From Bacteroidales bacterium UBA6192 (GTDB taxonomy: Bacteria; Bacteroidota; Bacteroidia; Bacteroidales; F082), in assembly GCA_002422725.1 (NCBI GenBank), contig DITE01000030.1:1-64000 (forward strand): a DNA stretch of 64,000 nt, in the 5' to 3' direction. A program made the position numbers and the translations under genes. Shown here one piece after another: positions 50,282 to 59,500 of the stretch (position 1 is its first letter; the number at the start of each line of letters is the position of its first letter). Below the pieces are notes generated by a model. It had not been told where the DNA came from, did not search any database, and saw only the letters and a list, made by a program, of their open reading frames with translations.

Positions 50282-52444
50282 ATGAAGAGAATAGTTATTG
50301 TGTTTTTCGTATTTATAACCTTACTACGCGTTGGAGCCAGAGCCGATGAGGGCATGTGGATTCCGATGTTTATCGACAGGCTGAATCATGCCGACATGCA
50401 GAAAATGGGACTGAAACTCACAGCTGAGGAAATTTACAGTGTAAATCAGAGCAGTTTGAAGGATGCCATTGTGATCTTCGGACGTGGATGCACAGGCGAA
50501 ATGATTTCAGACAAAGGATTATTGCTTACAAACCACCATTGTGGTTATGGTTCGATTCAATCGGTGAGTTCGGTCGAAAATGATATTCTGACCAATGGTT
50601 TCTGGGCTGCATCATTTGATGAAGAAATCCCCATCCCCGGCTTAACGGTTCAGTTTCTGATCAGTATGGCCGATGTGACCAATGAAATGCTCAAAGGGGT
50701 GACACCCGAAATGACGGAAACTGAACGCGGCAAAGTACTGAACGAGAACCGGAAAGCCATTGTTGCTGAAGCAACCAAAGAGACACATTTCAATGCACTG
50801 GTTAAGGATTATTTCGAAGGGAATGAGTTTTACCTTCTTGTTTATGAAACTTTTAAAGACATCCGTTTGGCCGGAACTCCGCCTGAAGTGATTGGAAAAT
50901 TTGGTGCCGACACCGATAACTGGATGTGGCCCCGTCACACAGGCGACTTTTCGTTGTTTCGCGTTTATGCCGGACCAGATAACAAACCGGCTGATTACAG
51001 CATAAGCAACAAACCTTTTACGCCCCGTCATTTTCTGCCCATCTCTATCGATGGGGTAAAAAAAGGCGACTTTTCGATGATTCTTGGAAACCCCGGAAGC
51101 ACTGATCGTTACCTGACATCATGGGGTGTTACCCTGGCCATAAATGAAACGAATCCCTCCATCGTGAAAATCCGCGAGGAAAAACTGCGGATAATGGATG
51201 AAGGCATGGAAGCCAGTGATAAAGTACGCCTGCAATACGCTTCTAAGTATGCCGGAACTTCGAACTACTGGAAATATTTCATCGGTCAGACGAAAGGCCT
51301 AAAAAGGCTGAACGTGGCGGAAAAGAAAAAGCGAATCGAAGAAGATTTCACTGCCTGGGTTGAAACCAATCCAAACTGGATGACAGCTTACGGACAAGCC
51401 TTACCGCTAATCGCCGGAGCTTATGAAACCATTGGCAAGTATAACCTGCAACGTTGGTATCTCACAGAAGCCGTTATGCGTGGCAGTGAATTGCCTGGCT
51501 ATGCAAACCGTTTTAACCGGCTGGCGGAATTGCTGGGCGATAAAAAAGCCGATAAGGAAGAAATAAGCAAGGAAATTGAACAACTGAAAAAAGGTATCGA
51601 CGATCATTTCAAAAATTATGATGCCGGCATCGATCAGCAATTGCTGGCCAGCATGATGAGAATGTTTTATCAGGATGTGGCGGCAGATCAGCAGCCCGAA
51701 CTTCTTCGTCAGATAGCTGACAAATATAAAGGTGATTTCGATGTTTGGGCATCACAGGTATTTGCGAAATCAACATTTACCAATCCCGAAAATGTAAAAG
51801 CCCTGCTCAATAAGCCTAAGGCAAAAACGATTGTGAAAGATCCTGCATTTGAACTGATTCGCGCATTTGCAACCATGTCGGCTGAACTTCAGAAACTCAC
51901 TGCCACGGCCAACAGCGACCTTCAAAAGGGCAACCGTTTGTTTGTCGCCGGTTTGCGTGCCATGCAGCCCAACAAGGTTTTTTATCCGAATGCCAATTTC
52001 AGCCTGAGACTCACTTACGGCAGTGTTCAGGATTATTACCCGGGCGATGCTGTACATTATGACTATGTGACAACCATGGATGGTATTATGGATAAAGAAG
52101 ATCCACAGGTTGAGGAGTTTATGGTTCCTGAAAAACTAAAGGAAATTCATAGAAATAAGGACTATGGCCCTTATGCTGATGCCAATGGCAGGATGGTTGT
52201 GAATTTCCTGACCGATCATGACATCACGGGTGGAAACTCCGGAAGTCCGGTTATTGATGGGAATGGCAGACTTATCGGACTGGCATTTGATGGCAACTGG
52301 GAAGCCATGAGCGGCGACATTGCTTTTGAACCGGCCTTACAGCGCACCATCAGTGTCGATATCCGTTATGTGTTGCTCATCATTGACAAATTTGCCAACG
52401 CACAAAACCTGATCCATGAAATGGTGATTATTAAGGAAAACTAA
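50282..52444 (+). CDS. S46 family dipeptidyl-peptidase (DPP7/DPP11-like)
   Basis: S46 peptidases remove dipeptides from peptide N-termini in the periplasm and feed amino-acid-fermenting Bacteroidota. The 720 residues have a signal peptide and the catalytic triad: H86 in TNHHCGYG, an Asp in DTDNWMWPRHTGDFS near 227, and S653 in GGNSGSP. The position 18 residues after the Ser, which sets P1 preference (Gly in DPP7, Arg in DPP11), is G671 in AFDGNW. This suggests the DPP7-like preference for hydrophobic P1 residues. A strong terminator follows. It is monocistronic. Confidence 0.9.
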   Translation: MKRIVIVFFVFITLLRVGARADEGMWIPMFIDRLNHADMQKMGLKLTAEEIYSVNQSSLKDAIVIFGRGCTGEMISDKGLLLTNHHCGYGSIQSVSSVENDILTNGFWAASFDEEIPIPGLTVQFLISMADVTNEMLKGVTPEMTETERGKVLNENRKAIVAEATKETHFNALVKDYFEGNEFYLLVYETFKDIRLAGTPPEVIGKFGADTDNWMWPRHTGDFSLFRVYAGPDNKPADYSISNKPFTPRHFLPISIDGVKKGDFSMILGNPGSTDRYLTSWGVTLAINETNPSIVKIREEKLRIMDEGMEASDKVRLQYASKYAGTSNYWKYFIGQTKGLKRLNVAEKKKRIEEDFTAWVETNPNWMTAYGQALPLIAGAYETIGKYNLQRWYLTEAVMRGSELPGYANRFNRLAELLGDKKADKEEISKEIEQLKKGIDDHFKNYDAGIDQQLLASMMRMFYQDVAADQQPELLRQIADKYKGDFDVWASQVFAKSTFTNPENVKALLNKPKAKTIVKDPAFELIRAFATMSAELQKLTATANSDLQKGNRLFVAGLRAMQPNKVFYPNANFSLRLTYGSVQDYYPGDAVHYDYVTTMDGIMDKEDPQVEEFMVPEKLKEIHRNKDYGPYADANGRMVVNFLTDHDITGGNSGSPVIDGNGRLIGLAFDGNWEAMSGDIAFEPALQRTISVDIRYVLLIIDKFANAQNLIHEMVIIKEN

Positions 52445-52461
52445 TCGCTTTTCCTGTAACA

Positions 52462-52503
52462 AAAACCACCCGGAAATGAATGCAGTTTCGGGTGGTTTTT
52501 TTG
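52462..52503 (+). terminator. rho-independent terminator after the S46 peptidase
   Basis: AAAACCACCCG pairs with CGGGTGGTTTT across a loop, with one bulged G, and a run of seven T follows. It ends the peptidase transcript and may also serve the convergent gene. Confidence 0.9.
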
Positions 52504-52550
52504 TGATGATCTTTCCAACCAACTCCAGCCTACTCCGTGGTTGACAATTT

Positions 52551-54866
52551 CTAGTTCTTAATAACAGTGATAGTATCCAGCAGTTCATCATCCACTTGCA
52601 TAACAATATGATATGCTCCGCCTGGTAATGTCTGTCGGTATTCGTCCATACCATTCCATTTTATTTCTGATGTACCGCCCTGTGTTTGCACTTCAACAAG
52701 TGTTTTTACTAACATCCCTTTTGAATCGTACACCCTGATCACAAGACGACCCTTGTAAGGACAGTGGGCAGAAATCTGTATATTCGGGCCAAAAGGGTTT
52801 GGGAAGGCAGAAAGGTACTTCCTTTTGTTTTCATCGGATTGATGCCCTGAACTTATGCCTACAGGATAATATTCATATGCCCCAATATCCACCGACCCGC
52901 CCCAGATGCGAGGATTGCCCGCCAAATCGGTTGTTGGGAGCACAATACCTTCTGGAAGGTCCAGCGTACCTGCATCAATGCATGGCGAAAGCCCGGTCAG
53001 GGCATAAGGGTAATCACCTGCCAGATGCCATAGCGGATCCTGATCAATGTTGGATGAGTCGTAATGCACAAAATTGTACGAGCCCAGGTCGTTGATGCCT
53101 CCTATGCCATCCTGAATGACAGAATTATATACATACAAGGAATTCCTCAGGTCGAATTCATCATTTATTAAATGAGCCTGATAAGGGTAATTGCCATAAA
53201 GTATGCTGTTGTACACTTTTGCCACCGAGGATGCCCCAACCCCCAATGCGCTGCCATTGTATTCATCCAGACTCAGATTGTTGCCAATAGTTGCGTTTAC
53301 TATTGTCATTGTAGCATTCCGATTGGCGGCAATACCAAAAGTTGATGGTATTTTGGAATTATGATTTGAAATGTTATCAGTTATCTGGCTGTTTACGAAG
53401 TTGCCATGGATAAAGCCATTTCCATTCAACAAAGGCTCAAGGCCAAAAATAAAAATCGGAAGATGAATTAAGTCGGTCGAATCGGGCGAATTGTTCCTGA
53501 GGATGGTCGAGGTAACCTCGAAATGGGTATCATACTTGCGATAAGAATTTGATATTTGAAGGGTACGAACACCTTTATTGTTTTCGAACAGGCAGTTGTT
53601 CACAAAAACCGAATCAGTTACAGAAAAGCTGGCAGCAGAAACTTCCCATGCCCTGTTGTTGCTGAAATCAATGCTATCGAGGGAACAATAATCGTTTGTA
53701 TATGAAAAGAAGCCACCGGCGGAAAAAAGTGGTTGCCGGTGGCCGTTCCCGTATCTAAAAGCGAAATGCGACAGTTTCAGCCGCTTTTCGCCAAAAGGGA
53801 ATAAGCCGAGGCAGCTTTTGCTTTCGGCATCAATTATGCTTAGCCCCCGCCCAGCCCCTGTGATATAAACATGGCTTTTGAAACAGAATGGTAATTTTTC
53901 ATCGGTGAGCGAAGGAGAATAAACCCCCTCTGCAAGGTAAATGGTTTTTGGATGCAGTGTGTCGGATTGAATTTTCAGCAAGGCATATGCGATATTTTTC
54001 AGCGGATGTTCAGGACTGAGGCCGCTATTCCCGTTGTCGCCCACGGGGCTCACATACAGGTCGGTGTTCACGCTTTCAATTTTTCCATAGTTGGCCGAAT
54101 AAGTGAGGTTGTCAATGGGCGAGGTGTTGTAATCAGTCCTTATCAGGTAATACCGGCTAAGGTTGATCACTGTTGCTGTATCCAAAGCAATATGGTTAAT
54201 GTTACATGTGTAGGTAATGCTGAGGTCAGTACCTAACTGCGAATAGTTCATAAAAAGACTGTTCAGCTCAACAGGGTCAAAAAAAACATTGCTCGAGGTT
54301 GTGATATATAGCCCGCCACCGAAGTAATTGCTGCGGTTATACCGGATCACATTCCCTTTTAGTTGTACATCGGCTGTATAGATAAACAGACCTCCTCCTC
54401 CCGCAATGGTTGAATTGTTCTCAATGATGCAGTACTCAATGCTGGCCGACACTTCCCTGATATAAACGGCACCGCCTTCACTGGATGAATCGAAAGCTAC
54501 AGGACGCCCACTTCCGTTAACAAGGCGTAGGCCGACCAACCGGGCCTGTTGTTCGCCCTGGTTTATGGTAACACAACTACCATTGCGGTTACCATCAATG
54601 GTGGTCAGACGTATGAGCGAATCCACCGGGTTGATCAGCCAGGTGCCAGCAATGGTGATATTTTTGCCTGAGAAATCTATATTGGTAACATAGGTTCCGG
54701 GGTACACAAGCACCACATCCCCATTGTTTGCCTGACTCACAGCATCCATTATAGTAGTAAAGTGCCCGCCACCATCCTGCTTTACGGTCAAGGTGTCTGC
54801 ATAAAGCGCGCTGCCTGAAGTAAGTAATGCAAAAAGAATAAAAATTGTCCTGAAATACATGGTCAT
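52551..54866 (-). CDS. T9SS cargo with right-handed parallel beta-helix
   Basis: The 771-residue protein has a signal peptide (to about residue 22). A pectin-lyase-like beta-helix follows, opening FTTIMDAVSQANNGDVVLVYPGTY (split) and containing many short G-I/V-N-T turns. A second start of the same motif lies near 272 (NPLKNIAYALLKIQSD type), and SPCIDAGTLDLP followed by GSVDIGAYEY marks the usual end of such helices. The C-terminal 80 residues (AFPNPFGPN ... GGAYHIVMQ) form a sorting domain. No pectate-lyase active site can be assigned. It lies downstream of another T9SS cargo gene on the same strand. Confidence 0.82.
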   Translation of the reverse strand: MTMYFRTIFILFALLTSGSALYADTLTVKQDGGGHFTTIMDAVSQANNGDVVLVYPGTYVTNIDFSGKNITIAGTWLINPVDSLIRLTTIDGNRNGSCVTINQGEQQARLVGLRLVNGSGRPVAFDSSSEGGAVYIREVSASIEYCIIENNSTIAGGGGLFIYTADVQLKGNVIRYNRSNYFGGGLYITTSSNVFFDPVELNSLFMNYSQLGTDLSITYTCNINHIALDTATVINLSRYYLIRTDYNTSPIDNLTYSANYGKIESVNTDLYVSPVGDNGNSGLSPEHPLKNIAYALLKIQSDTLHPKTIYLAEGVYSPSLTDEKLPFCFKSHVYITGAGRGLSIIDAESKSCLGLFPFGEKRLKLSHFAFRYGNGHRQPLFSAGGFFSYTNDYCSLDSIDFSNNRAWEVSAASFSVTDSVFVNNCLFENNKGVRTLQISNSYRKYDTHFEVTSTILRNNSPDSTDLIHLPIFIFGLEPLLNGNGFIHGNFVNSQITDNISNHNSKIPSTFGIAANRNATMTIVNATIGNNLSLDEYNGSALGVGASSVAKVYNSILYGNYPYQAHLINDEFDLRNSLYVYNSVIQDGIGGINDLGSYNFVHYDSSNIDQDPLWHLAGDYPYALTGLSPCIDAGTLDLPEGIVLPTTDLAGNPRIWGGSVDIGAYEYYPVGISSGHQSDENKRKYLSAFPNPFGPNIQISAHCPYKGRLVIRVYDSKGMLVKTLVEVQTQGGTSEIKWNGMDEYRQTLPGGAYHIVMQVDDELLDTITVIKN

Positions 54867-54879
54867 GGTGTTTTAAATA

Positions 54880-54904
54880 TGCCCCCGGTTCGCAGCCGGG
54901 GGCA
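54880..54904 (-). terminator. GC-rich hairpin between two T9SS cargo genes
   Basis: TGCCCCCGG at 54880-54888 and CCGGGGGCA at 54896-54904 form a perfect 9-bp GC-rich stem with a 7-base loop. It lies between the stop of the 443-residue cargo gene and the start of the next gene on the minus strand. The flanking minus-strand sequence is TATTTAAAA, a weak T-run, so it may attenuate rather than fully terminate. Confidence 0.6.
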
Positions 54905-54919
54905 TCAAGGCTATACAGT

Positions 54920-56251
54920 TTATGGTATGATGATTAATTTGGCCGTTGCACTGCCCTGATTAGATTGCAACCTGACATAATACAAACCGGGATTCAGTTT
55001 TGCTCCCTGTGCCATAATGTTCCAGGCAACAGAATAACTTCCGGCTTCGGCAAGCCCTTTTTCAATCATTGCCACACTTCTTCCCTGCATATCCAGTACC
55101 TCAAGAATGAAATTTTGTTTAGTGGGCAATGTATATTGGATGATTGCCATATCTTTGGCAGGATTCGGGTGCAGACTCAGAGACAATTCTGAATCTGTAT
55201 TTATTGGGACAGTGCCGGGTTTTGCTTTAAAAGAAACATAATATATTCCTTTGCCTTCACCGGTTTTTATGGCTCTATGTTCATTTCTGTTTTTGCGCTC
55301 GTCAAACACATAATATGACCTAATGCGTTCTTTTGGCGAGGATTTGGTGGCGTAATGCATTTGAAAACTAAGGCTGTCGCCGCCTGACCCTGTCTCAATA
55401 TATGCCCTGAGCAATACAGTGCTGTCCGAAGTTTCAACTTTGCAAGCTCCTACACAGGAATCGTTGATAAAGGCTCCGATTTCATCGGGTTTGTTGATGC
55501 TGTCCAATTCGATGATGATCGGGTCATAATCCGCTTTTTCGTCATAAGAAAAGTACTCTGTTAAGGATGGTTCCCATCTGGGGCCGGGTTCACCGTCAGG
55601 ACTCCATACAAATGTCCGATCAGATTTCACGCGAACAATGGCCATATCACCATATCTGATGCGTGCCCCGGCAGGTTCTACCCTCCAGGGATCGGGTGGG
55701 ACAATAGGTTCTCCGCCAGGCCCTGCGGTTGGCAGACCTCTGTGCAACAGCCATCCATAACCCTTGGCAAAAGAAAGATCAGGCAGCAGGTGAGCAAAAG
55801 CATCCAACGGGCTTTGGGAATGTTGCAGGAAGTAACCCACCCAATTGTCGTAGCCCGTATACACTTCCATTGGGGTGTCAGGCGATAGGATACTGCCATA
55901 AAGGGGCAGGCTGTTGAATCCATCCGAGGTATTGAGCTTATACCCCCTGGTGCTTTGAACATTTGGTATTTGATCTTCAATCCATTCTTCACCAAGTTTA
56001 TAAAAATTAAATTCTTCATTATTTTGCGGAAATCTGCCTTCCATGGTGAGTCTTTCGGGTAAGGGTTGGAGCCTTTCGAGCAGGGTGCGGGTGTTGAAAG
56101 GATCGTCTCCTTCCCTTTCGAGTTTGGGGTAGGAAACCCAGTTATAGCGGTTTTGAAGCAAAAGTTCATCGGCTGAACAATCGTTTTGGACAAATGCCCT
56201 GTAAGGTAACATTCCAATAATCAATAATATAAATAGAAAATGCGTTTTCAA
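54920..56251 (-). CDS. T9SS cargo protein of unknown function
   Basis: The 443-residue protein has a signal peptide (cleavage near RAFVQ, residue 22), a middle region rich in Trp, Tyr and Pro with no family I recognise, and a type A sorting domain from about residue 355 (LHPNPAKDMA ... LNPGLYYVRLQ). A YNWVSYPKL stretch follows the signal. Such opening motifs occur in Bacteroidota surface proteins with an SGNH-less W-S-P region, but I make no firm assignment. The start is TTG (TTG AAA ACG). It precedes the beta-helix cargo gene on the same strand. Confidence 0.75.
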   Translation of the reverse strand: MKTHFLFILLIIGMLPYRAFVQNDCSADELLLQNRYNWVSYPKLEREGDDPFNTRTLLERLQPLPERLTMEGRFPQNNEEFNFYKLGEEWIEDQIPNVQSTRGYKLNTSDGFNSLPLYGSILSPDTPMEVYTGYDNWVGYFLQHSQSPLDAFAHLLPDLSFAKGYGWLLHRGLPTAGPGGEPIVPPDPWRVEPAGARIRYGDMAIVRVKSDRTFVWSPDGEPGPRWEPSLTEYFSYDEKADYDPIIIELDSINKPDEIGAFINDSCVGACKVETSDSTVLLRAYIETGSGGDSLSFQMHYATKSSPKERIRSYYVFDERKNRNEHRAIKTGEGKGIYYVSFKAKPGTVPINTDSELSLSLHPNPAKDMAIIQYTLPTKQNFILEVLDMQGRSVAMIEKGLAEAGSYSVAWNIMAQGAKLNPGLYYVRLQSNQGSATAKLIIIP

Positions 56252-56575
56252 ATTCTAAAGTTTTTATGTTTTTATTAATCTGACAAGGATCGTGCTTTGT
56301 TCCCGGTAATGACATCCTGTAAAAACCGATAAATGCAGGATGCCCGATTCAATCGAATTTATTCTTCCCCAACCGAAAAATGAACGTTGTAATATGATTG
56401 GTTATGAGGCATCCTTTGTTGTGAACGAAAACCTTCCAATAAATTTCTAATAGTGCTATGATAAAGAAAGAAACGTTATATGACTTATAAATCCCGAAGG
56501 ATAAAGCATATTTTTGAGAAATCGTGACTGCTCCGGATGGCGGAGGAGAGGCTGTTTTCACGGTTGTTTATTTTT

Positions 56576-56630
56576 CATTACAATAATAGTTCAATCTATG
56601 ACCAAAAGCAAGTATTTTATTATTGTAATG
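56576..56630. repeat. perfect 13-bp inverted repeat
   Basis: CATTACAATAATA at 56576-56588 and TATTATTGTAATG at 56618-56630 are exact reverse complements, 29 bases apart. A wobble pair can extend the stem inward. Confidence 0.8.
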
Positions 56631-56719
56631 TACTAAAATGGATGCAGTAAGAAAATAATTGTGTTGGTTGTCAAATATATACGTTTGTTACTTAAAATGA
56701 TTCTAATTTCCTCCTTATG

Positions 56720-56784
56720 GTATCCGCTTTGTCACCGAAAGAAAGAGGTTCCGGATACAGTTGAGTAATCAAAAAACGGTGACA
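56720..56784. ncRNA. possible pseudoknot-forming element
   Basis: Two perfect stems are interleaved: arm A 56720-56726 with A' 56752-56758 (7 bp) and arm B 56730-56737 with B' 56777-56784 (8 bp). The order A-B-A'-B' is that of an H-type pseudoknot. Transcription and direction are not known. Confidence 0.3.
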
Positions 56785-56929
56785 AAAACCGGAAGAAATT
56801 CAATCATGTTGATCATGACTCACTTTGTGAGCGATCGATAAATTCAATGGGTCGAAATTGCAGTTGACTTGTATTGGGTTAAGCAGAAATTTACTAACAT
56901 TGCATCCTTACACTACCAAAATCAGGGTT

Positions 56930-58240
56930 ATGATTAAACAGATCCTTTTTGCCGTTGCGCTGGTAATTACCCTGGGCATATTTGCCTGGACAATGCGCAA
57001 CATATTCTATTACTTTCGATTCACCAAAAAACTCCCGCTTAACAACATTCCGGCACGTTTGAGGGAGACCTTTTCGGTTGCCATTGCTCAAACAAAAATT
57101 TTCCGGCATCCGGTGATGGGTTTTCTTCATGCATTGGTTTTCTGGGGGTTCATGGTTATTCTTTTTGGTAGTATCGAAATGGTGTTTGATGGCCTGGCAG
57201 GCATCGAAAGGGCCTTTGGAAGTCTCGGTGTGGTGTATGATGTCCTTATTGCAACCGGCGATATTTTTGCCGCCATCATCACTTTGGCCATTCTTGTCTT
57301 CCTGTTCCGAAGGCTGTTCATGAAGGTGAAGCGATTTTATGGTCCCGAAATGAAAGCCGTTTCAAAAGCGGATGCCAACCTGGCTTTATCTTTTATCCTC
57401 ATCCTGATGATTACTTTGCTGGGCATGAACACCTTTTACCTGATACTTGCCCACAACGAAGGCCATGAGATCGTGGGGGTTTATCCCGTTAGCAGTCATC
57501 TGGCCGATTTGTTTGCCTCCATGAATGATGAAAGCATTTGGTTTTGGCACGAATTCAACTGGTGGTCACACATACTGCTGATCTTCGCTTTTGCCAATAT
57601 GCTGCCCTATTCAAAGCACTTTCATGTGTTTATGTCGGTGCCCAATGTGTTCGTTAGCAGAATAAGCCCGCTGGGATATGTCGACAACATGGAGAGCATC
57701 ACCAAAGAAGTTAAGCTCATGCTTGACCCATCCACGGCTTTTGCTGCTTCAACCGAAGCCCCTGCAAAGTTTGGTGTTTCTGATGCCAATGATGTGAGTT
57801 GGGTCAATTATATGAATGCACTTTCATGCACCGAGTGTGGACGATGCACGGCTGTTTGTCCGGCCAACATTACTGGTAAACTGTTGTCGCCGCGGAAAAT
57901 TATGATGGACCTGCGCGCCAGAATGAAAGAAAAAGGCCCCGGTCTGGTTCGAAATGGAGAATCGTATGACGATGGTAAATCATTGATAGGCAATTATATA
58001 TCAGAGGAGGAGCTGTGGGCTTGTACCCTTTGTAATGCATGCGCTCAGGAATGTCCTGTCAACATCAACCAACCTTCAATTATACTGGATATGCGCCGTT
58101 ATCTCGTGTTGGAGAAATCTGCAGCACCTTCGGGACTGAACACGGTTTTCACAAACATTGAAAATAACGGGGCCCCCTGGCAATTTTCACCACACGACAG
58201 GATGAGGTGGGCTGATGAGTTGTACCTCAATCAATTGTGA
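56930..58240 (+). CDS. membrane HdrC/NarI-like iron-sulfur oxidoreductase subunit
   Basis: The 436-residue protein has four or five N-terminal membrane spans in a NarI-like cytochrome b region with candidate haem histidines H67, H207, H214 and H230/H232. A cytoplasmic domain with two 4Fe-4S motifs follows: C300-x2-C303-x2-C306-x3-C310 (CTECGRCTAVCP) and C365-C368-C371-C375 (CTLCNACAQECP). This matches the electron-carrying half of ETF:quinone oxidoreductases of the EMO/FadF type, whose CCG half is here a separate gene. I chose the ATG at 56930 (MIKQILFAVAL), after AGGG. The CCG gene follows after 32 bases. Confidence 0.85.
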   Translation: MIKQILFAVALVITLGIFAWTMRNIFYYFRFTKKLPLNNIPARLRETFSVAIAQTKIFRHPVMGFLHALVFWGFMVILFGSIEMVFDGLAGIERAFGSLGVVYDVLIATGDIFAAIITLAILVFLFRRLFMKVKRFYGPEMKAVSKADANLALSFILILMITLLGMNTFYLILAHNEGHEIVGVYPVSSHLADLFASMNDESIWFWHEFNWWSHILLIFAFANMLPYSKHFHVFMSVPNVFVSRISPLGYVDNMESITKEVKLMLDPSTAFAASTEAPAKFGVSDANDVSWVNYMNALSCTECGRCTAVCPANITGKLLSPRKIMMDLRARMKEKGPGLVRNGESYDDGKSLIGNYISEEELWACTLCNACAQECPVNINQPSIILDMRRYLVLEKSAAPSGLNTVFTNIENNGAPWQFSPHDRMRWADELYLNQL

Positions 58241-58272
58241 GCATTCGATGATTAACTACTATTTTGAGAAAC

Positions 58273-59067
58273 ATGGATAAGATTAAAGTTACTGTGCCAA
58301 TAATGGCTGAAGTGTTCGCCGGAGGCAAAAAACCTGAATGGCTGTTTTGGGTTGGTTCGGCAGGTGCATTCGACGATAGGTATAAGAAAGTGACCCGGGA
58401 GTTTGTGAAAATACTCACTTACTTGAAAATTGATTATGCCGTGTTGGGAACCGAAGAGTCCGACAGCGGGGATGTTGCCCGGCGCGCCGGGAACGAGATG
58501 CTTTTTCAGATGCAGGCCATGACCAACATTGAAGTGCTGAATGCCTACGAGGTGAAGAAAATTGTGACCTGTTGCCCCCACGATTTCAATACGCTGAAAA
58601 ACGAATATCCCGATTTTGGCGGCCGTTTCGAGGTCTGGCACCACTCTCAGTTCCTGGAAACCTTGATTGGAGAAGGCCGGATCAATATCAGCTCTGAAAT
58701 ATTCAGGAACAACAAAATCGTGTTTCACGATCCCTGCTACCTCGGTAGAGCCAACAAAGAGTATCAGGCGCCCCGGACGGTTTTGGATAGTATTCCTTCG
58801 GTGAAAGTTGAAATGAAACGTAACCGTAGTTTTGGCCTGTGTTGCGGAGCGGGTGGAGGACAAATGTTCAAGGAAGCCGAAAAGGGGAATAAGGAGGTTT
58901 TCATTGAGCGGACAGAAGAAGCCATTGCCACCGGTGCCGATATTATTGCCACTGCTTGTCCATTTTGCATGGTGATGATGACCGATGGCATCAAATACAA
59001 AAACCAGGAAGACAGGATGAAGAATTATGATGTTGCCGAACTGGTTAGCATGGGGCTTGGGTTATAG
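58273..59067 (+). CDS. HdrB/CCG-domain protein with degenerate first half
   Basis: The 264-residue protein has the two-half CCG layout. The second half is intact: C155 in HDPCYLG, C190-C191 in LCCGAGGG, and C229/C232 in ACPFC. In the first half the expected cysteines are mostly replaced. The position reads VGSAGAFDDR where GCAG is usual, EESDSGD where EESCTGD is usual, and CCPHDFN where CPHCFN is usual. It should bind at most one non-cubane cluster. A TTG lies nine bases upstream, but the ATG at 58273 is preferred. Together with the membrane gene before it, it forms a split Hdr-like complex. Confidence 0.85.
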   Translation: MDKIKVTVPIMAEVFAGGKKPEWLFWVGSAGAFDDRYKKVTREFVKILTYLKIDYAVLGTEESDSGDVARRAGNEMLFQMQAMTNIEVLNAYEVKKIVTCCPHDFNTLKNEYPDFGGRFEVWHHSQFLETLIGEGRINISSEIFRNNKIVFHDPCYLGRANKEYQAPRTVLDSIPSVKVEMKRNRSFGLCCGAGGGQMFKEAEKGNKEVFIERTEEAIATGADIIATACPFCMVMMTDGIKYKNQEDRMKNYDVAELVSMGLGL

Positions 59068-59099
59068 TTTTTTGGTTTGATTTTATTGTTTTCAGATGT

Positions 59100-59489
59100 A
59101 TGCAACGTATCAATCCCCAGGTAGATGAATATTTACAGGCACGCAGTGGCAACCAGCGTGAAATCATGTTGCTGCTTGATCAGATGCTGATGACCTATCC
59201 GGGCGTTGTCAGAAAAATGCGATTCAAGGTACCTTTTTACGATAGGAAAAGCTGGATATGCTATTTGAATCCACTTAAAAAAGATGCGGTAGAGCTTGCT
59301 TTCATTCGCGGAAATATCATGAATGATGAGGCAGGTTTGCTTGTTGCTAACGGACGTAAGCTGGTGAAAGGGCTTCAGTTTTCAGGAGTTGATGATATTC
59401 CTTTTGAGCTTCTGAATCTTTACATTGAGGAAGCGCTGAGACTTGATGATTTATCAAAACCGATGATTGCGCTACGGAAGAAAAAATAA
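59100..59489 (+). CDS. DUF1801/YdhG-like domain protein
   Basis: The 129-residue protein matches the YjbR/YdhG-type DUF1801 fold: an N-terminal helix with QVDEYL, an R-x-x-V-P-F-Y segment (MRFKVPFYDRKSWICYLNPLK), then FIRG and a C-terminal helix. The family function is not established. It starts 32 bases after the CCG-protein gene, so it may be read with it, though no functional link is apparent. Confidence 0.8.
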   Translation: MQRINPQVDEYLQARSGNQREIMLLLDQMLMTYPGVVRKMRFKVPFYDRKSWICYLNPLKKDAVELAFIRGNIMNDEAGLLVANGRKLVKGLQFSGVDDIPFELLNLYIEEALRLDDLSKPMIALRKKK

Positions 59490-59500
59490 CTCCCGGGATT

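Larger units (their letters stand above)
56252..56929. other. 678-base non-coding region rich in inverted repeats
   Basis: No convincing gene is present; short frames on either strand lack protein-like features. The region contains a perfect 13-bp inverted repeat (56576-56588 with 56618-56630) and two interleaved inverted repeats (GTATCCG 56720-56726 with CGGATAC 56752-56758; TGTCACCG 56730-56737 with CGGTGACA 56777-56784). A hairpin CTCAC-TTT-GTGAG lies at 56819-56831. It lies between divergent genes and may encode a structured RNA or be a decayed mobile element. Confidence 0.5.

Noticed and set aside
56349..56561. 70-codon minus-strand frame in the long non-coding region
   Set aside because: Composition is unlike the neighbouring proteins, there is no promoter or family likeness, and it does not explain the inverted repeats.
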